This document shows, piece by piece, positions 1 to 9,546 of a DNA stretch of 62,506 bases (position 1 is its first letter; every line of letters begins with the position of its first letter). Where the stretch lies: contig SFEJ01000009.1 of the NCBI GenBank assembly GCA_004558035.1, positions 1 to 62,506 of the forward strand. The letters are read 5' to 3'. This DNA comes from Opitutia bacterium. Its GTDB lineage: Bacteria; Verrucomicrobiota; Verrucomicrobiae; Opitutales; UBA953. The notes beneath the pieces are model-generated. The model was not told the origin of the DNA, ran no database searches, and saw only the letters and a program-made list of their open reading frames with translations. The position numbers and the translations under genes are program-made.

Positions 1-812
1 AGGGTCGTCACCGTGAACTGCAGCTTGTGCGGTCCGCCGTAGTTTTCGAAGGCGATCGAGACGGTCTGCTTTTCGCTCGGCGGCGGATTCGGGAGCGCGA
101 CGTAAGGCGACGTGATATTCGCCGGGATGATCTTTTTATCGTCTTTGCTCCAATACGAATGCGCGGAAACGCCCGCGACGGAAAGCACGGCGTCGTCGTC
201 CGACTCCAGCGTGACGCGCACGAAATTTCCCTGCTCGATGTCGAAGACGTAGTTTTTGGAAAACGGAGGCGCGGTCTTGTTGGAGTCGTCCGCGTCGGTA
301 TAGGTATAGGAGATGGTCCCGTATCCGCTTTCGTTGAAGCTTCCGGAAACCGTGACCTCAAGCGTTTCCGGCGCGCTTCCCTCGCCTTCGCCGTCGCCGC
401 CTTCGTCGTCGGAGAGCGTCGTCGCGACGCGGGGCTGCGCGGAAGCGGCGGAAAGGCACGCGGCGTTCCCGCGGGAGCGCTTTTTCGCGGGCGCCTTCGT
501 CGCGGCTCCGTTTTCGGCGGCGGTCGCGAGAGCGTCGCGGGGCGGGTCGTTCGGATCGAGCGGGTCGGTGCCGTTTTCGAATTCAAGGAAGTCGGGAATG
601 CCGTCGCCGTCGGAATCCCAAGGATCGGCGGAATCGAGCGGGTCCGTTCCCGCGATGATTTCTTCGGCGTCCGTCCAACCGTCGCCGTCGGTGTCCGCCT
701 CGAAGATTTCATCGAGCGCAAAGAGCGTTCCCGCCAATCCGAGGCTCGCGAGAGCCGCCCATTGCCACGCGAGCCAACGCCCGCGCTTTCTGTCCGTATC
801 AAGATTTTTCAT
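1..812 (-). CDS. Secreted/anchored protein with thrombospondin type 3-like Ca-binding repeats (partial, runs off left edge)
   Basis: The reading frame opens at ATG 810-812 on the minus strand and has no stop before base 1, so only the N-terminal 270 residues are seen. Residues about 12-30 are hydrophobic (WLAWQWAALASLGLAGTLFA) after a basic start, which suggests a signal peptide or anchor. Residues about 39-78 hold two acidic repeats, DTDGDGWTDAEEI and DSDGDGIPDFLEF, each followed by GTDPLD. This is the calcium-binding TSP3-like pattern common in large surface proteins. A low-complexity Ala/Lys linker and a beta-rich region follow. The function is unknown; an extracellular structural or adhesive role is an inference from the repeats. 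Confidence 0.75.
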   Translation of the reverse strand, partial: MKNLDTDRKRGRWLAWQWAALASLGLAGTLFALDEIFEADTDGDGWTDAEEIIAGTDPLDSADPWDSDGDGIPDFLEFENGTDPLDPNDPPRDALATAAENGAATKAPAKKRSRGNAACLSAASAQPRVATTLSDDEGGDGEGEGSAPETLEVTVSGSFNESGYGTISYTYTDADDSNKTAPPFSKNYVFDIEQGNFVRVTLESDDDAVLSVAGVSAHSYWSKDDKKIIPANITSPYVALPNPPPSEKQTVSIAFENYGGPHKLQFTVTT

Positions 813-917
813 GATGAGAGCTGTTCGAATTTCGCGCGTCGGCGGGAACCGTTCCCGCGTCCGCAGGAAATAATTTACCACACGCGCGACGAGCAATTAT
901 CACAGAATCCTTACAAA

Positions 918-1053
918 TGAAGTGATGGAGTTATGAGGTTATGGAGGTTCTTTGCGCTCGGCTTCGCCGAAAGGATTTCCGAAAAACTCTTTCGCGCAGC
1001 GAAACGCAATCAACCTCATAACCTTCATAACCTCGTCACCTCATAACCTTCCC
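918..1053. repeat. Dispersed palindromic element, copy 1 (nonamer arms)
   Basis: The left arm is a run of imperfect nonamers of the GAGGTTATG type. The core starts GCGCTCGGCTTCGCCGAAAG and ends in a second small hairpin (TTTCGC..GCGAAA). The right arm is the complementary CATAACCTC run. Four more copies lie in this window. The element occupies most of the 813-1135 gap between the TSP3 gene and purD. Confidence 0.85.
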
Positions 1054-1135
1054 GCTTCCCCTCTCCCCGCGAAAATTTTGTTCGCGCGGGAACGCGGATT
1101 GCGATTTACTGAGGCTTTCAATTCACAGATCAAGC

Positions 1136-2428
1136 ATGACGGAAAAATCCCTCAGAGTTCTCATCATCGGTTCCGGCGGACGCGAACACGCGCTGCTCAA
1201 AGCCTGCAAGGCGAGCCCGCTCGTCGCGGCGGTCTCCGTCGCGCCCGGCAACGGCGGCATGGAGCAGGAAGCCATCTGCTATCCGCAGAGCGTGACGGAC
1301 GTTCCCGGCATCGTTTCGCTCGCGAAGCGGCTGGACTCCAATTTCGTGATCGTCGGTCCGGAGGCGCCGCTTTCCGTCGGCGTCGCCGACGCGCTCCGCG
1401 CCGCGGGCATTCCCGTTTACGGGCCGGGCAAGGCGGGCGCGATTCTCGAAGCGAGCAAGACTTTTTCCAAGGATTTTCTGATGCGCCACGGCATCCCGAC
1501 CGCGTGGGGCAAAAAGTTCACGTCGTCGGAGGAAGCGGTCGAATTCCTCGCCTCGCAGCATTTCCCGATCGTCGTCAAGGCGAGCGGGCTCGCCGCGGGC
1601 AAGGGCGTCATCATCGCCGAAGACTACGACGCGGCGTGCGCGGCGGTTTACGACATGCTCGACGAAAAATGCTTCGGCGAAGCGGGCGCGGAGATTCTCA
1701 TCGAAGAGTTCATGCGCGGCGAAGAGGCGTCGATCATGCTCATGGTCTGCGAGGACAAGTACGTGATGCTTCCCGCCAGCCAGGACCACAAGCGCGTCCG
1801 CGACGGCGACGAAGGGCCGAACACCGGCGGCATGGGCGCCTACGCTCCCGCGCCGGTCGTCACGCCCGAAATCGAGAAGCAGGTCGTCGAGCGCATCGTC
1901 GAGCCCACGCTGAAGGGGCTGCTCGCGGACGGCATCCGCTACCGCGGCACGCTCTACGTCGGCATCATGATCACGGACGAAGGGCCGAAGGTCGTCGAGT
2001 TCAACGTGCGCTTCGGCGATCCGGAATGCCAGGTGCTGCTGCCGCTGCTGAAGACCGACCCCGTGAAGCTGATGCACGACTGCGCGACGGGAACGCTCGA
2101 CCCGAAGTCGGCGGAATTCCGCGACGGCTGCAACATCATCGTCGTGCTCGCGGCGGAAGGCTATCCGGGAACGCCGCGCAAGGGCGACGTCATCACGTTC
2201 CCGCGCAAGTTCCCCGAAGGCGCGACGGTGCTCCATTCGGGCACGGAGCGCGAGGATTCCGGCGACATCGTGACGGCGGGCGGGCGCGTGCTCGGCGTCG
2301 TCGCGCACGGCGACACGCTCGCGCAGGCCGCGAAGAACGCCTACGCGCTCGTCGATCAGATTCATTTCGAAGGCATGCACTTCCGCCGAGACATCGGCGC
2401 GCGCCAGCTTCGCCGCGACGGCTTCTGA
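1136..2428 (+). CDS. purD: Phosphoribosylamine-glycine ligase (GAR synthetase)
   Basis: This 430-residue protein matches PurD in length. It catalyses the ATP-dependent joining of glycine to phosphoribosylamine in de novo purine synthesis. The N-terminal GSGGREHAL motif (from residue 12) and GPEAPLSVGVAD (about 76) are family signatures. The ATP-grasp core shows SGLAAGKGVI, the metal and nucleotide region includes NTGGMGAYAP, and EFNVRFGDPECQ follows. No other purine genes are adjacent, so it is probably monocistronic or co-transcribed with recD2 46 bp downstream. No strong Shine-Dalgarno sequence precedes the ATG. Confidence 0.97.
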   Translation: MTEKSLRVLIIGSGGREHALLKACKASPLVAAVSVAPGNGGMEQEAICYPQSVTDVPGIVSLAKRLDSNFVIVGPEAPLSVGVADALRAAGIPVYGPGKAGAILEASKTFSKDFLMRHGIPTAWGKKFTSSEEAVEFLASQHFPIVVKASGLAAGKGVIIAEDYDAACAAVYDMLDEKCFGEAGAEILIEEFMRGEEASIMLMVCEDKYVMLPASQDHKRVRDGDEGPNTGGMGAYAPAPVVTPEIEKQVVERIVEPTLKGLLADGIRYRGTLYVGIMITDEGPKVVEFNVRFGDPECQVLLPLLKTDPVKLMHDCATGTLDPKSAEFRDGCNIIVVLAAEGYPGTPRKGDVITFPRKFPEGATVLHSGTEREDSGDIVTAGGRVLGVVAHGDTLAQAAKNAYALVDQIHFEGMHFRRDIGARQLRRDGF

Positions 2429-2474
2429 GCCGCTCCGCGCGCGTTCCCGCAGACACGCTCCCGCACTCCGCCGC

Positions 2475-4673
2475 ATGGCTTCGACCGAATCCGAAAAAAT
2501 CGCCGGCGTGCTCGAGCGCATCGTCTTCTACAACGACGAAAACCATTTCACGATCGGCGAGTTGAAGCGCTCCGACGGCGCGCGCGAAACCGTCACCGTC
2601 ACGGGAACGCTCCCGGGCGTGCAGTGCGGCGAAACGCTGGAGCTGACGGGCGCGTGGGTGCAGAACCGCAACTACGGGCGGCAGTTCAAGATCGCGGCGT
2701 TCACGTCGAAGCTGCCTTCGTCCGTCCACGGCATCCGCAAATATCTCGGCAGCGGGCTGATTCCGGGCATCGGCAAGGCGTACGCCGAGCGCATCGTCGC
2801 GCATTTCGGCGCGGACACGCTGCGCGTCATCTCCGAAGAATCGGCGCGCCTGCGCGAAATCCCCGGCATCGGCGCCGCGCGCGTCAAGGCGATCAAAGCC
2901 TCTTGGGAGGAACAGCGCGCCCTGCGCGAAATCATCGTCTTTCTGCAGACCTACGGCGTCACCTCGGCGCAGTGCACGCGCATCGTCAAAACCTACGGGA
3001 ACGACGCGAAGAAGATTCTGCGCGAAAATCCGTACCGGCTCGCGCGCGACGTGGACGGCATCGCGTTCCCGACGGCGGACAAGATCGCCCGCAATCTCGG
3101 CATTCCCAACGAAAGCGAACGCCGTCTCGAAGCCGGCGTCTTCTACGCGCTCGACCTCGCCGAGCAGGAAGGCCACGCCGCGTTCCCGCGCGAGGAGACG
3201 CTGCGCCGCGCCGTCGAGCTGCTCGGCGTTCCCGAGGACGCCGTCGCGCGCGCGCTCGATTCGCTGATCGCCGCCGGGCGCCTGATCGCGCTGCCGCGTT
3301 CCGCGCTGCTGCAGAAGCCCGCGCTCGCGAAGGCGGAACGCGAGATCGCCGCCGCCGTCTCCGCGCTCCGCGCCGCGCCGAGCCGCCTCCCGCCGATAAA
3401 GATCGACCGCGCCGTCGTCTGGGCGCAGGAGCACGCGGGCTTCGAGTTCGCGCCGGAACAGGCGCAGGCGCTCGCGACCGCGCTCGCCGAAAAATTTTCC
3501 CTCGTCACCGGCGGTCCCGGCACCGGCAAGACCACGATCCTGCGCGCGCTCTGCGCCGTGCTCCGCGCGAAGAAAGTCCGCGTCACGCTCGCCGCGCCGA
3601 CCGGGCGCGCCGCCCAGCGCATGGCGGAAGCCGCCGGCATGCCCGCGGGAACGATCCACCGCCTGCTCAAGCCCGAGCCGCTGCTGGGCGGATTTTCGCA
3701 CGACGAGAACAACCCGCTCGAGACCGACTTCGTCGTCGTGGACGAAACCTCGATGCTCGACGCCGCGCTCGCATCCGCCCTGCTCCGCGCCGTGCCGCCG
3801 CAGGCACATCTCGTCTTCGTCGGCGACGTGAACCAGCTGCCGAGCGTCGGCGCCGGGAACGTGCTCGGCGACCTCATCGACTCGCGGCGCGTTCCCGTCA
3901 CGCGCCTCGCCGCCGTCTTCCGCCAGGGGAAGCGCTCCGGCATCGTCTCGACCGCGCACGGCATTCTGCACGGCGACGCGCGGCCGCCCGAGCCGATCCA
4001 GGAGTCGGTTTACGAATTCGATCCCGCGAGAGACATCCATTTCATCGCCGCCGATTCGCAGGAAGACTGCGCGAAAAAGACCGTCGAGCTCGCGACGCGC
4101 GCGATCCCGCGCCTGCTCGGCGTGCGTTCGGCGGAGGCGATTCAAGTGCTCGTGCCGATGCACCGCGGCGTCGTCGGCGTCCAGAATCTGAATCAGCAGC
4201 TGCAGCGCGCGTTCAAGAGCGGCGCGGCGGAAAGCGTTCCCGCAAGCGGCGGCGCGCGCCTCGAAGTCGGCGACAAGGTGATGCAGAACCGGAACAACTA
4301 CGACAAGGCAGTCTTCAACGGCGACCTCGGGCGCGTCGAGGCGGTGTTCCCGGAAACCGGCGGCGTGCGCGTGAATTTCGGCGGCGACGTTCCCGTCGAT
4401 TACGCCCGCGGCGAACTCGGCGAACTCCAGCTCGCCTACGCCGTCACGATCCACAAATCGCAGGGCTCGGAATTTCCCGTCGTCGTCGTCCCGCTCGTGA
4501 AGGCGCACTTCATGATGCTGCGCCGCAACCTGATCTACACGGCGATCACGCGCGGGCGCGGCAAGGTCTTCATCGTCGGCGAACCCGCCGCCTACGCGAT
4601 GGCGGTGAAGAACGCCGAATCCGCCCGCCGCTGGACCGGGCTCCCGCTCCTCCTCGCCGAAGGCGACGCCTGA
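2475..4673 (+). CDS. recD2: RecD2-type ATP-dependent 5'-3' DNA helicase
   Basis: This 732-residue SF1B helicase acts in DNA repair outside a RecBCD complex. RecD2 proteins have an N-terminal OB-like domain and helix-hairpin-helix repeats, seen here as GLIPGIGKAYAERIV and REIPGIGAARVKAI at about residues 95-140. Walker A is TGGPGTGKTT (about 346), Walker B is VVDETSML, and the C-terminal motif is TIHKSQGSEFP. Length and domain order fit RecD2 rather than the shorter RecD subunit. No recB or recC is nearby. Confidence 0.93.
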   Translation: MASTESEKIAGVLERIVFYNDENHFTIGELKRSDGARETVTVTGTLPGVQCGETLELTGAWVQNRNYGRQFKIAAFTSKLPSSVHGIRKYLGSGLIPGIGKAYAERIVAHFGADTLRVISEESARLREIPGIGAARVKAIKASWEEQRALREIIVFLQTYGVTSAQCTRIVKTYGNDAKKILRENPYRLARDVDGIAFPTADKIARNLGIPNESERRLEAGVFYALDLAEQEGHAAFPREETLRRAVELLGVPEDAVARALDSLIAAGRLIALPRSALLQKPALAKAEREIAAAVSALRAAPSRLPPIKIDRAVVWAQEHAGFEFAPEQAQALATALAEKFSLVTGGPGTGKTTILRALCAVLRAKKVRVTLAAPTGRAAQRMAEAAGMPAGTIHRLLKPEPLLGGFSHDENNPLETDFVVVDETSMLDAALASALLRAVPPQAHLVFVGDVNQLPSVGAGNVLGDLIDSRRVPVTRLAAVFRQGKRSGIVSTAHGILHGDARPPEPIQESVYEFDPARDIHFIAADSQEDCAKKTVELATRAIPRLLGVRSAEAIQVLVPMHRGVVGVQNLNQQLQRAFKSGAAESVPASGGARLEVGDKVMQNRNNYDKAVFNGDLGRVEAVFPETGGVRVNFGGDVPVDYARGELGELQLAYAVTIHKSQGSEFPVVVVPLVKAHFMMLRRNLIYTAITRGRGKVFIVGEPAAYAMAVKNAESARRWTGLPLLLAEGDA

Positions 4674-4699
4674 GGGCGTCCCCGCGCTTCGCCCGGTTC

Positions 4700-6073
4700 T
4701 CAGACGGCGAAGTCTTCCGGCGAGTAGCGGAGCATTTTTTCCGCGGCGACGGCTTCGTTGACGCGGTAGATCGGCGCCTCGGCGCGGAACGCCTCTTCGG
4801 CGTCGCAGGTGAGCTGAGCCTTGCCGCGGATCGCGCGGACGAAGTTCTCGACGTGCGGCTGGTGAATCGTCTTCGCGCCGAGCGCGACGCCGCGCGGGAA
4901 GACGAACTCGTCGGCGGGCGCGCTGGCGGAGGCGCGCGCGTCCTCGAAGCCGTCTTCGAGCGCCGCGGCGGCGGCTTCCGCGGGAACGGCGCGGTTTTCC
5001 AGCAGCCCGCGCGCGACGAATTCGCGCCAGTCGGCGGCGGAACGCGGTTCCTGGTACACGCGCACGAGCGAGGGCTTTTCGGAAAGCCGCAGCGAGCCTT
5101 CGTCGCCCGCGAACGCCTCGAAATAGCCGCCGCCGTAGCTCGTGGTCGTCAGCGTCTGATAGGTGACGCGGACCTTGCCCGCGGGAGTCGCGTAGGCGAA
5201 GGTCGCCGTCACGTTGTCGTACCATTCGTGATTCGCGTAATAGTCGTTCCCGCCGGCGGCGATCACGCTTTCGGGGTCGCCGAAAAACCAGTTGAAGATG
5301 TCGATCTGGTGCGCGCCGAGATCGGAGACGGGCCCGCCCGAATACTTTTTGAACCAGCGCCAGTTCAGGAACTGCCGCTCGTCCTCGTAGCCGAACTCGC
5401 GGAGCAGCGCGGCGTCCGGGCGGAATTTCTTCGGCGCGACGACGTCGCGGGAGACGGCGCGGTTCCATTGCCCGATGCCGTGCGTGATTCTGCCGAGCAT
5501 GCCCGAAGGCAGGATTTTCTCGAACGCGTAGCGGTAATACGGATTGGAGCGGCGCTGGTGCCCGATCTGCGTCAGCAGCCCGCGTTCCCGCGCGGCGCGG
5601 GCGGCGCGGACGATCGCGCGCGCGCCCTCGACGTTTTCCGCCATCATCTTTTCGCAGTAAACGTGCTTGCCCTCGGCGAGACAGGCGAGCGTCTGCGGCG
5701 CGTGGCAGAAATCCGGCGTCGCGACGAACACCGCGTCGAGCGAGTGTTCCCGCGCGAGCATCTCGCGGAAATCGGCGTAGCCGTTCACCTCGCGCCCGTT
5801 CGCGCGCAGGCGGCGCACCGTCGCGTCGAGCTTGAATTTCCAGATGTCGCAGACGGCGACGACGCGCACGCCGAAGGAGCGGTTCAGGCGCATCAGCGCG
5901 TCGAGCAGCACGTTGCCCTGCGCGCCGCAGCCGATGAGCGCGACGGCGATTTCGCCGGACGGGCCGACGGGCGCGCGCTCCGGTTCCGTTCCCGCGAAGA
6001 CGTGCGGGAACATGACGAGTCCGGCGCCGACGAGCGCCCCGGTCTTCAGAAAATCTCTGCGGGAAGGAGCCAT
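4700..6073 (-). CDS. Tat-exported Gfo/Idh/MocA-family oxidoreductase
   Basis: The NAD(P)-dependent sugar oxidoreductase fold is indicated by a Rossmann start (ALIGCGAQGNVLLDAL) and the EK motif (YCEKMMAEN) at the end of the nucleotide-binding domain. A C-terminal GFO/IDH domain is followed by a variable tail; total length is 457 aa. The chosen ATG at 6073 gives MAPSRRDFLKTGALVGAGL, a textbook twin-arginine signal, so the protein is probably exported folded with its cofactor. An in-frame ATG 19 codons upstream would bury the twin arginines. The substrate cannot be told from sequence. Such Tat-linked family members are abundant in Verrucomicrobiota and Planctomycetota (established knowledge). 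Confidence 0.88.
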   Translation of the reverse strand: MAPSRRDFLKTGALVGAGLVMFPHVFAGTEPERAPVGPSGEIAVALIGCGAQGNVLLDALMRLNRSFGVRVVAVCDIWKFKLDATVRRLRANGREVNGYADFREMLAREHSLDAVFVATPDFCHAPQTLACLAEGKHVYCEKMMAENVEGARAIVRAARAARERGLLTQIGHQRRSNPYYRYAFEKILPSGMLGRITHGIGQWNRAVSRDVVAPKKFRPDAALLREFGYEDERQFLNWRWFKKYSGGPVSDLGAHQIDIFNWFFGDPESVIAAGGNDYYANHEWYDNVTATFAYATPAGKVRVTYQTLTTTSYGGGYFEAFAGDEGSLRLSEKPSLVRVYQEPRSAADWREFVARGLLENRAVPAEAAAAALEDGFEDARASASAPADEFVFPRGVALGAKTIHQPHVENFVRAIRGKAQLTCDAEEAFRAEAPIYRVNEAVAAEKMLRYSPEDFAV

Positions 6074-7002
6074 GGGGAAAAGCGATGAATTTATGCGGAA
6101 TACACTTTCACGCGGGAACGCCCGTTTCAAGCGGATTTTTCGCGAGCGCCCGCGCGGCGCGAGACGCCGAGAAAAGCGTTCCCGCGGCGGGCGGCGCGCG
6201 AATTCTGGTTTTCGACGGAGAGACGCCGACGACGACGGATGTTCTTCTGCTGCTGTCGCGACAGTGCAATTACACCAAGTGTCCGAACGTCTGCGTCGAA
6301 GACGAGGAGTATTTTTACGCGTGGCGGGAAGGAGATTTTCGCCATGGCACCCTTGTGGACAGAAAAAATCTCTCGGTTCGGACTTGGAGTTTCAGGGACG
6401 GAACGTGCGTCCTTTATTGGTAAAAAAGACGGCTCATCGGGAGATTTTTCTGAGCGTCCGCGTCTCCGCCGCGGGAACGCGGTTTTGCGTCGGCAATTGC
6501 GCCCCTTCAGGGCGCGTCGGTTTGTTTTTCGAGTTCGTAGGGCTGCACTCGCGGCGCTCGCTTGCCCTACGCTGAGCAATCGTCGCCCCTTCGGGGCTTG
6601 GAAATGTGAGCATCCTTACGGGCGAAGATGGGAATGGCTTCGCCCCCAAGGCGCGTTCCCGCCGAAAAGAAAATCCCTTGAAATCCCCGCAATCCCTGTT
6701 GAAAAAGGGCGGTTTCCGTCCGCGGATTTCGAGGGCAAGCGGGACGCGTAGGTGACGAGGTTATGGAGGTTATGAGGTTATGAGGTTGATTGCGTTTCGC
6801 TTCGCGAAAGAGTTTTTCGGAAATCCTTTCGGCGAAGCCGAGCGCAAAGAACCTCCATAACTTCATAACTCCATCACTTCATCACCTTTCGCGCCCGCGC
6901 GGAGCACCGCGCCTCGCCCGCCCGAAAATTTTTTTGAAAAAATTTCAAAAAAAGCTTGCGTCGTTTCCGATTTTAATAGATAGTGGAGGCTCTTTCCTTT
7001 TC
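6074..7002. other. Long intergenic region with repeats and no convincing gene
   Basis: This 929-bp stretch separates the oxidoreductase from tRNA-Val. Open frames of 112 and 150 codons exist, but they overlap each other antiparallel and have no recognisable domain. At 6490-6660 there are short hairpins of the CGCCCCTTCAGGGCGC and CGCCCCTTCGGGGC type. A GGCAAGCGGGACG word near 6733 recurs near 36,003 and, in the opposite orientation, near 54,190. The second copy of the palindromic element fills 6751-6893. I would not annotate a protein here. Confidence 0.6.
6751..6893. repeat. Dispersed palindromic element, copy 2 (core inverted relative to copy 1)
   Basis: The arms are the same GAGGTTATG / CATAACTTC nonamer runs as in copy 1. 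The core is reversed, reading TGCGTTTCGCTTCGCGAAAG first and ending in GGCGAAGCCGAGCGC. The opposite core between like arms suggests that the element, or just its core, can occur in either orientation. Confidence 0.85.
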
Positions 7003-7079
7003 GGGGGTATAGCTCAGTTGGTTAGAGCGTTTGCATGACACGCAAAAGGTCGCAGATTCGACTTCTGCTACTCCCACCA
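7003..7079 (+). tRNA. tRNA-Val (GAC)
   Basis: A full cloverleaf can be drawn. The acceptor GGGGGTA pairs with TACTCCC, followed by A-CCA encoded in the DNA. The anticodon stem TTTGC/GCAAA encloses loop ATGACAC with GAC at 7037-7039. The T arm contains TTCGACT. The next tRNA starts 12 bp downstream, so the two are probably one transcript. Confidence 0.95.
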
Positions 7080-7090
7080 TTTTCAAGCCT

Positions 7091-7164
7091 GCGGCTATCG
7101 TTCAGTGGTAGGACCCCACTCTTCCAAAGTGGTGACACCAGTTCGAATCTGGTTAGCCGCACCA
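7091..7164 (+). tRNA. tRNA-Gly (TCC)
   Basis: The acceptor GCGGCTA pairs with TAGCCGC, followed by encoded ACCA. The anticodon stem CCACT/AGTGG encloses CTTCCAA with TCC at 7123-7125. The T loop is TTCGAAT. It follows tRNA-Val closely and is followed by a terminator-like hairpin. Confidence 0.95.
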
Positions 7165-7172
7165 GCCGCGAC

Positions 7173-7207
7173 AAAAAACGGAATCCGATTCGGGTTCCGT
7201 TTTTTTC
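7173..7207 (+). terminator. Rho-independent terminator of the tRNA pair
   Basis: AAAACGGAA and TTCCGTTTT arms enclose a loop of about 11 nt and end in a run of seven T residues, just after tRNA-Gly. Confidence 0.75.
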
Positions 7208-7244
7208 GTCGACCGCGGACGCGCGCCGCGCCATTTTCCCAGCC

Positions 7245-8270
7245 ATGCCCAAACGTTCTCCGAGAAAACGCCGGATCAATCCCGCGAAACTCCGTCTGAA
7301 GCCTTTTCTGATTTCCCTGCTCCTCGTCGCGCTCGCCGCCGCGGGAACGAAGGTCGCGCACTGGTTCGGCGACGCCGAGACGAAGGAGCGCATCGAAAGC
7401 GGCGTCGTCGCCGTCATCGACTGCGTGCGCGAAAATCCCGCGACGCCGGACGAAATGGTGTTCATTCTCGACGAGCTCGCGCAGCGCCTTCCGTTCGTGC
7501 GCGGGAAGAGCGTCGATCCGGGGACGACGCTCGACCTGCGGTCCGCCGTGCTCGCGGGAACGCCCGTCTCCGAGCGCCGCCTGACGCTGCTGAAGAACGC
7601 CGCCTACGTCGTGGGCTACGACGAAGCCCGCGGCAATCCCGCGTGGTGCGCCTACCGCGTCTTCCGCCCGAAGACGACGCAGGCTCCCGAGCGTCCGGAA
7701 CGCTTCGAGACGGATACGCGCACGCGCGCGCGGGTGGAGTCCGAAGCGTATTCGCACACCGGATACGACCGCGGGCACATGGCGCCGAACCACGCCGTCG
7801 CGCTCTGCTACGGCGAGGCGGCGCAGCGGGAGACTTTTCTGATGTCCAACGTCGTCCCGCAGCTCCACGAGCTCAACGCGGGACCGTGGAAGGCGCTCGA
7901 ACAGCGCGTGCTCTCGCGCTACGCGCGCAGTTTCGAGGAAGTGTGGATTCTCTGCGGTCCGCTCTACGCGTCGGAAAATCCGCCGACGCTCGCCTCGGCG
8001 AAAACGCGCGGCGCGGCGCGTTCCCGCGGCGTCTCTCCCGCCGTTCCCGACGCGTTCTTCCTCATCGTCACAGACCGCGACGAATCGACGGGCGCCCTGC
8101 GCGCGCTCGCCTTCATCGTGCCGCACCGCGCCGACCTCGGCACGAATCCCAAGCGCTGGCTGGCGAGCATCGACGAAATCGAGCGCCGCGCGCGTCTGGA
8201 CTTTTTCCCGCTGCTCCCGCAAAGCGCGCAGGCGGAACTCGAAAGCGCTCCCGCGAAGACGATCTGGTGA
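7245..8270 (+). CDS. DNA/RNA non-specific endonuclease (NUC1 family), membrane-anchored or secreted
   Basis: The 341-aa protein begins with a basic stretch and one hydrophobic segment (about residues 20-38), so it is exported or anchored. The catalytic signature is YDRGHMAPNHAV, in which the His of DRGH is the general base of the beta-beta-alpha-metal nuclease family. LMSNVVPQLHELNAGPWKALE follows, with the metal-binding Asn of the family. The ATG at 7245 was chosen over upstream in-frame starts because those lie inside the tRNA genes. A periplasmic role in nucleic acid degradation is inferred. Confidence 0.88.
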   Translation: MPKRSPRKRRINPAKLRLKPFLISLLLVALAAAGTKVAHWFGDAETKERIESGVVAVIDCVRENPATPDEMVFILDELAQRLPFVRGKSVDPGTTLDLRSAVLAGTPVSERRLTLLKNAAYVVGYDEARGNPAWCAYRVFRPKTTQAPERPERFETDTRTRARVESEAYSHTGYDRGHMAPNHAVALCYGEAAQRETFLMSNVVPQLHELNAGPWKALEQRVLSRYARSFEEVWILCGPLYASENPPTLASAKTRGAARSRGVSPAVPDAFFLIVTDRDESTGALRALAFIVPHRADLGTNPKRWLASIDEIERRARLDFFPLLPQSAQAELESAPAKTIW

Positions 8271-8276
8271 AGGCGA

Positions 8277-8313
8277 GAAAGTTGAAGAGTTGAAAAGTTG
8301 AGGAGTTGAGGAG
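8277..8313 (+). repeat. Short heptamer-like tandem array
   Basis: Units of GTTGAAG/GTTGAGG type recur about every 7 bases just after the nuclease stop codon. A two-unit version lies near 11,880. The 7-base period matches the arrays in the polysaccharide operon although the unit differs. Confidence 0.6.
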
Positions 8314-8441
8314 GAATTACCTTTCGGATTTCCGCCAAGCGTCATGACCGCTTCACGTTTTCCGCGCGCGATTTCGGGGCGTCCTTTTCAATTTGATTCG
8401 GCGGGAACGCGCGGATAAAATCCGGAGCTTTATTTATAGCC

Positions 8442-9533
8442 ATGGACTATCTGTACGAATACGTCACGCGCCCTCTCTTTTTCCGTTTCTGCAAAGACGC
8501 GGAGAAGGCTCACGACCGTTCCCTGCTCGCGCTCCGCGCCTTCGGCGCCGTGCGTCCGCTCGTCGCGCTCATGGAGCGCTTCAACATGAAGAACCCGCAC
8601 CTGCCGCCGCAGAAGCCCATCGAGCTTTTCGGGCTGAAATTCCCGAACGTCGTCGGCGTCGCCGCGGGCTACGACAAGCAGGCCCGCGTCTGGGCGGCGC
8701 TCGGCGCGCTCGGCTTCGGGCACGTCGAGATCGGCACCGTCACGCACCTGGCGCAGAGCGGCAACGAAAAGCCGCGCCTGTTCCGCTACCCGAAATTCGA
8801 GGCGGCGGTGAACAGCTTCGGCTTCCCGAACGACGGCGCGGAAGAAATCGCGGCGCGCATCGCCAAGGGTCCGAAAAAAGGCAAGCGCGCGTTCCCGCTC
8901 GGCATCAACATCGGCAAGTCCAAGGTCTGCCCTATCGAAAACGCCGTCGAGGACTACCTCGGCTCGTTCCGCGCGCTCGCCGACCACGCCGACTACGTTT
9001 CGGTGAACATCAGCTCGCCGAACACGCCGAACCTGCGCGAGCTGCACGACCGCAAGCGCCTCGTCACGCTCCTTTCCGAACTGCAGAAGGAAAACCGGTC
9101 CCGCGCGCTGCGGCTCAAGGAAAAGCCGCTCCCGATGCTGCTCAAGATCGCGCCGGATCTTTCCTACGCGCAGGTGGACGACGTGATTTCCGTCGTCGAA
9201 GAAACGGAATTCAACGGTCTCATCGCGACGAACACGACCGTATCGCGCCCCGAGTTCATGGGAAGCGACGTCGTCACGAAGGGCGGGCTTTCGGGCGCGC
9301 CGCTGATGCGCAAATCCGTGGACATGGTGCGCTACATCGTGCGCGCGACGGACGGCAAACTGCCCGTCATCGGCTCGGGCGGCATCTGTAGGGCGGAGGA
9401 CGCGGACCGCTTCCTCGCCGTCGGCGCGTCGCTGATTCAGATCTACACGGGCATGGTCTATCGCGGGCCCTTCTTCGCGCGGGAACTCGCGCAGGGCTTC
9501 GCGTGGAATCAGACGGGCTGGCCCGCGGCGTAA
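8442..9533 (+). CDS. pyrD: Dihydroorotate dehydrogenase (quinone), class 2
   Basis: The 363-aa length and the N-terminal helical extension (MDYLYEYVTRPLFFRF) are typical of class 2, the membrane-associated, quinone-dependent form. FMN-binding and active-site signatures are visible: GVAAGYDKQARV, NSFGFPNDGAEEIAARI, VNISSPNTPNLR with the catalytic Ser region, IATNTTVSRP and IGSGGICRAEDA. It performs the fourth step of pyrimidine synthesis. The MFS gene begins 13 bp downstream. Confidence 0.96.
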   Translation: MDYLYEYVTRPLFFRFCKDAEKAHDRSLLALRAFGAVRPLVALMERFNMKNPHLPPQKPIELFGLKFPNVVGVAAGYDKQARVWAALGALGFGHVEIGTVTHLAQSGNEKPRLFRYPKFEAAVNSFGFPNDGAEEIAARIAKGPKKGKRAFPLGINIGKSKVCPIENAVEDYLGSFRALADHADYVSVNISSPNTPNLRELHDRKRLVTLLSELQKENRSRALRLKEKPLPMLLKIAPDLSYAQVDDVISVVEETEFNGLIATNTTVSRPEFMGSDVVTKGGLSGAPLMRKSVDMVRYIVRATDGKLPVIGSGGICRAEDADRFLAVGASLIQIYTGMVYRGPFFARELAQGFAWNQTGWPAA

Positions 9534-9546
9534 GCGCCTGAGCGCC

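Noticed and set aside
2193..5468. Very long open frame (1091 codons) on the minus strand antisense to recD2
   Set aside because: It is Arg/Gly-rich with no domain and is the usual high-GC shadow of recD2 and of the oxidoreductase.
6085..6579. Two antiparallel ORFs of 112 and 150 codons in the gap before the tRNAs
   Set aside because: They overlap each other, lack domains, and part lies in repeat-like sequence; not annotated as genes.
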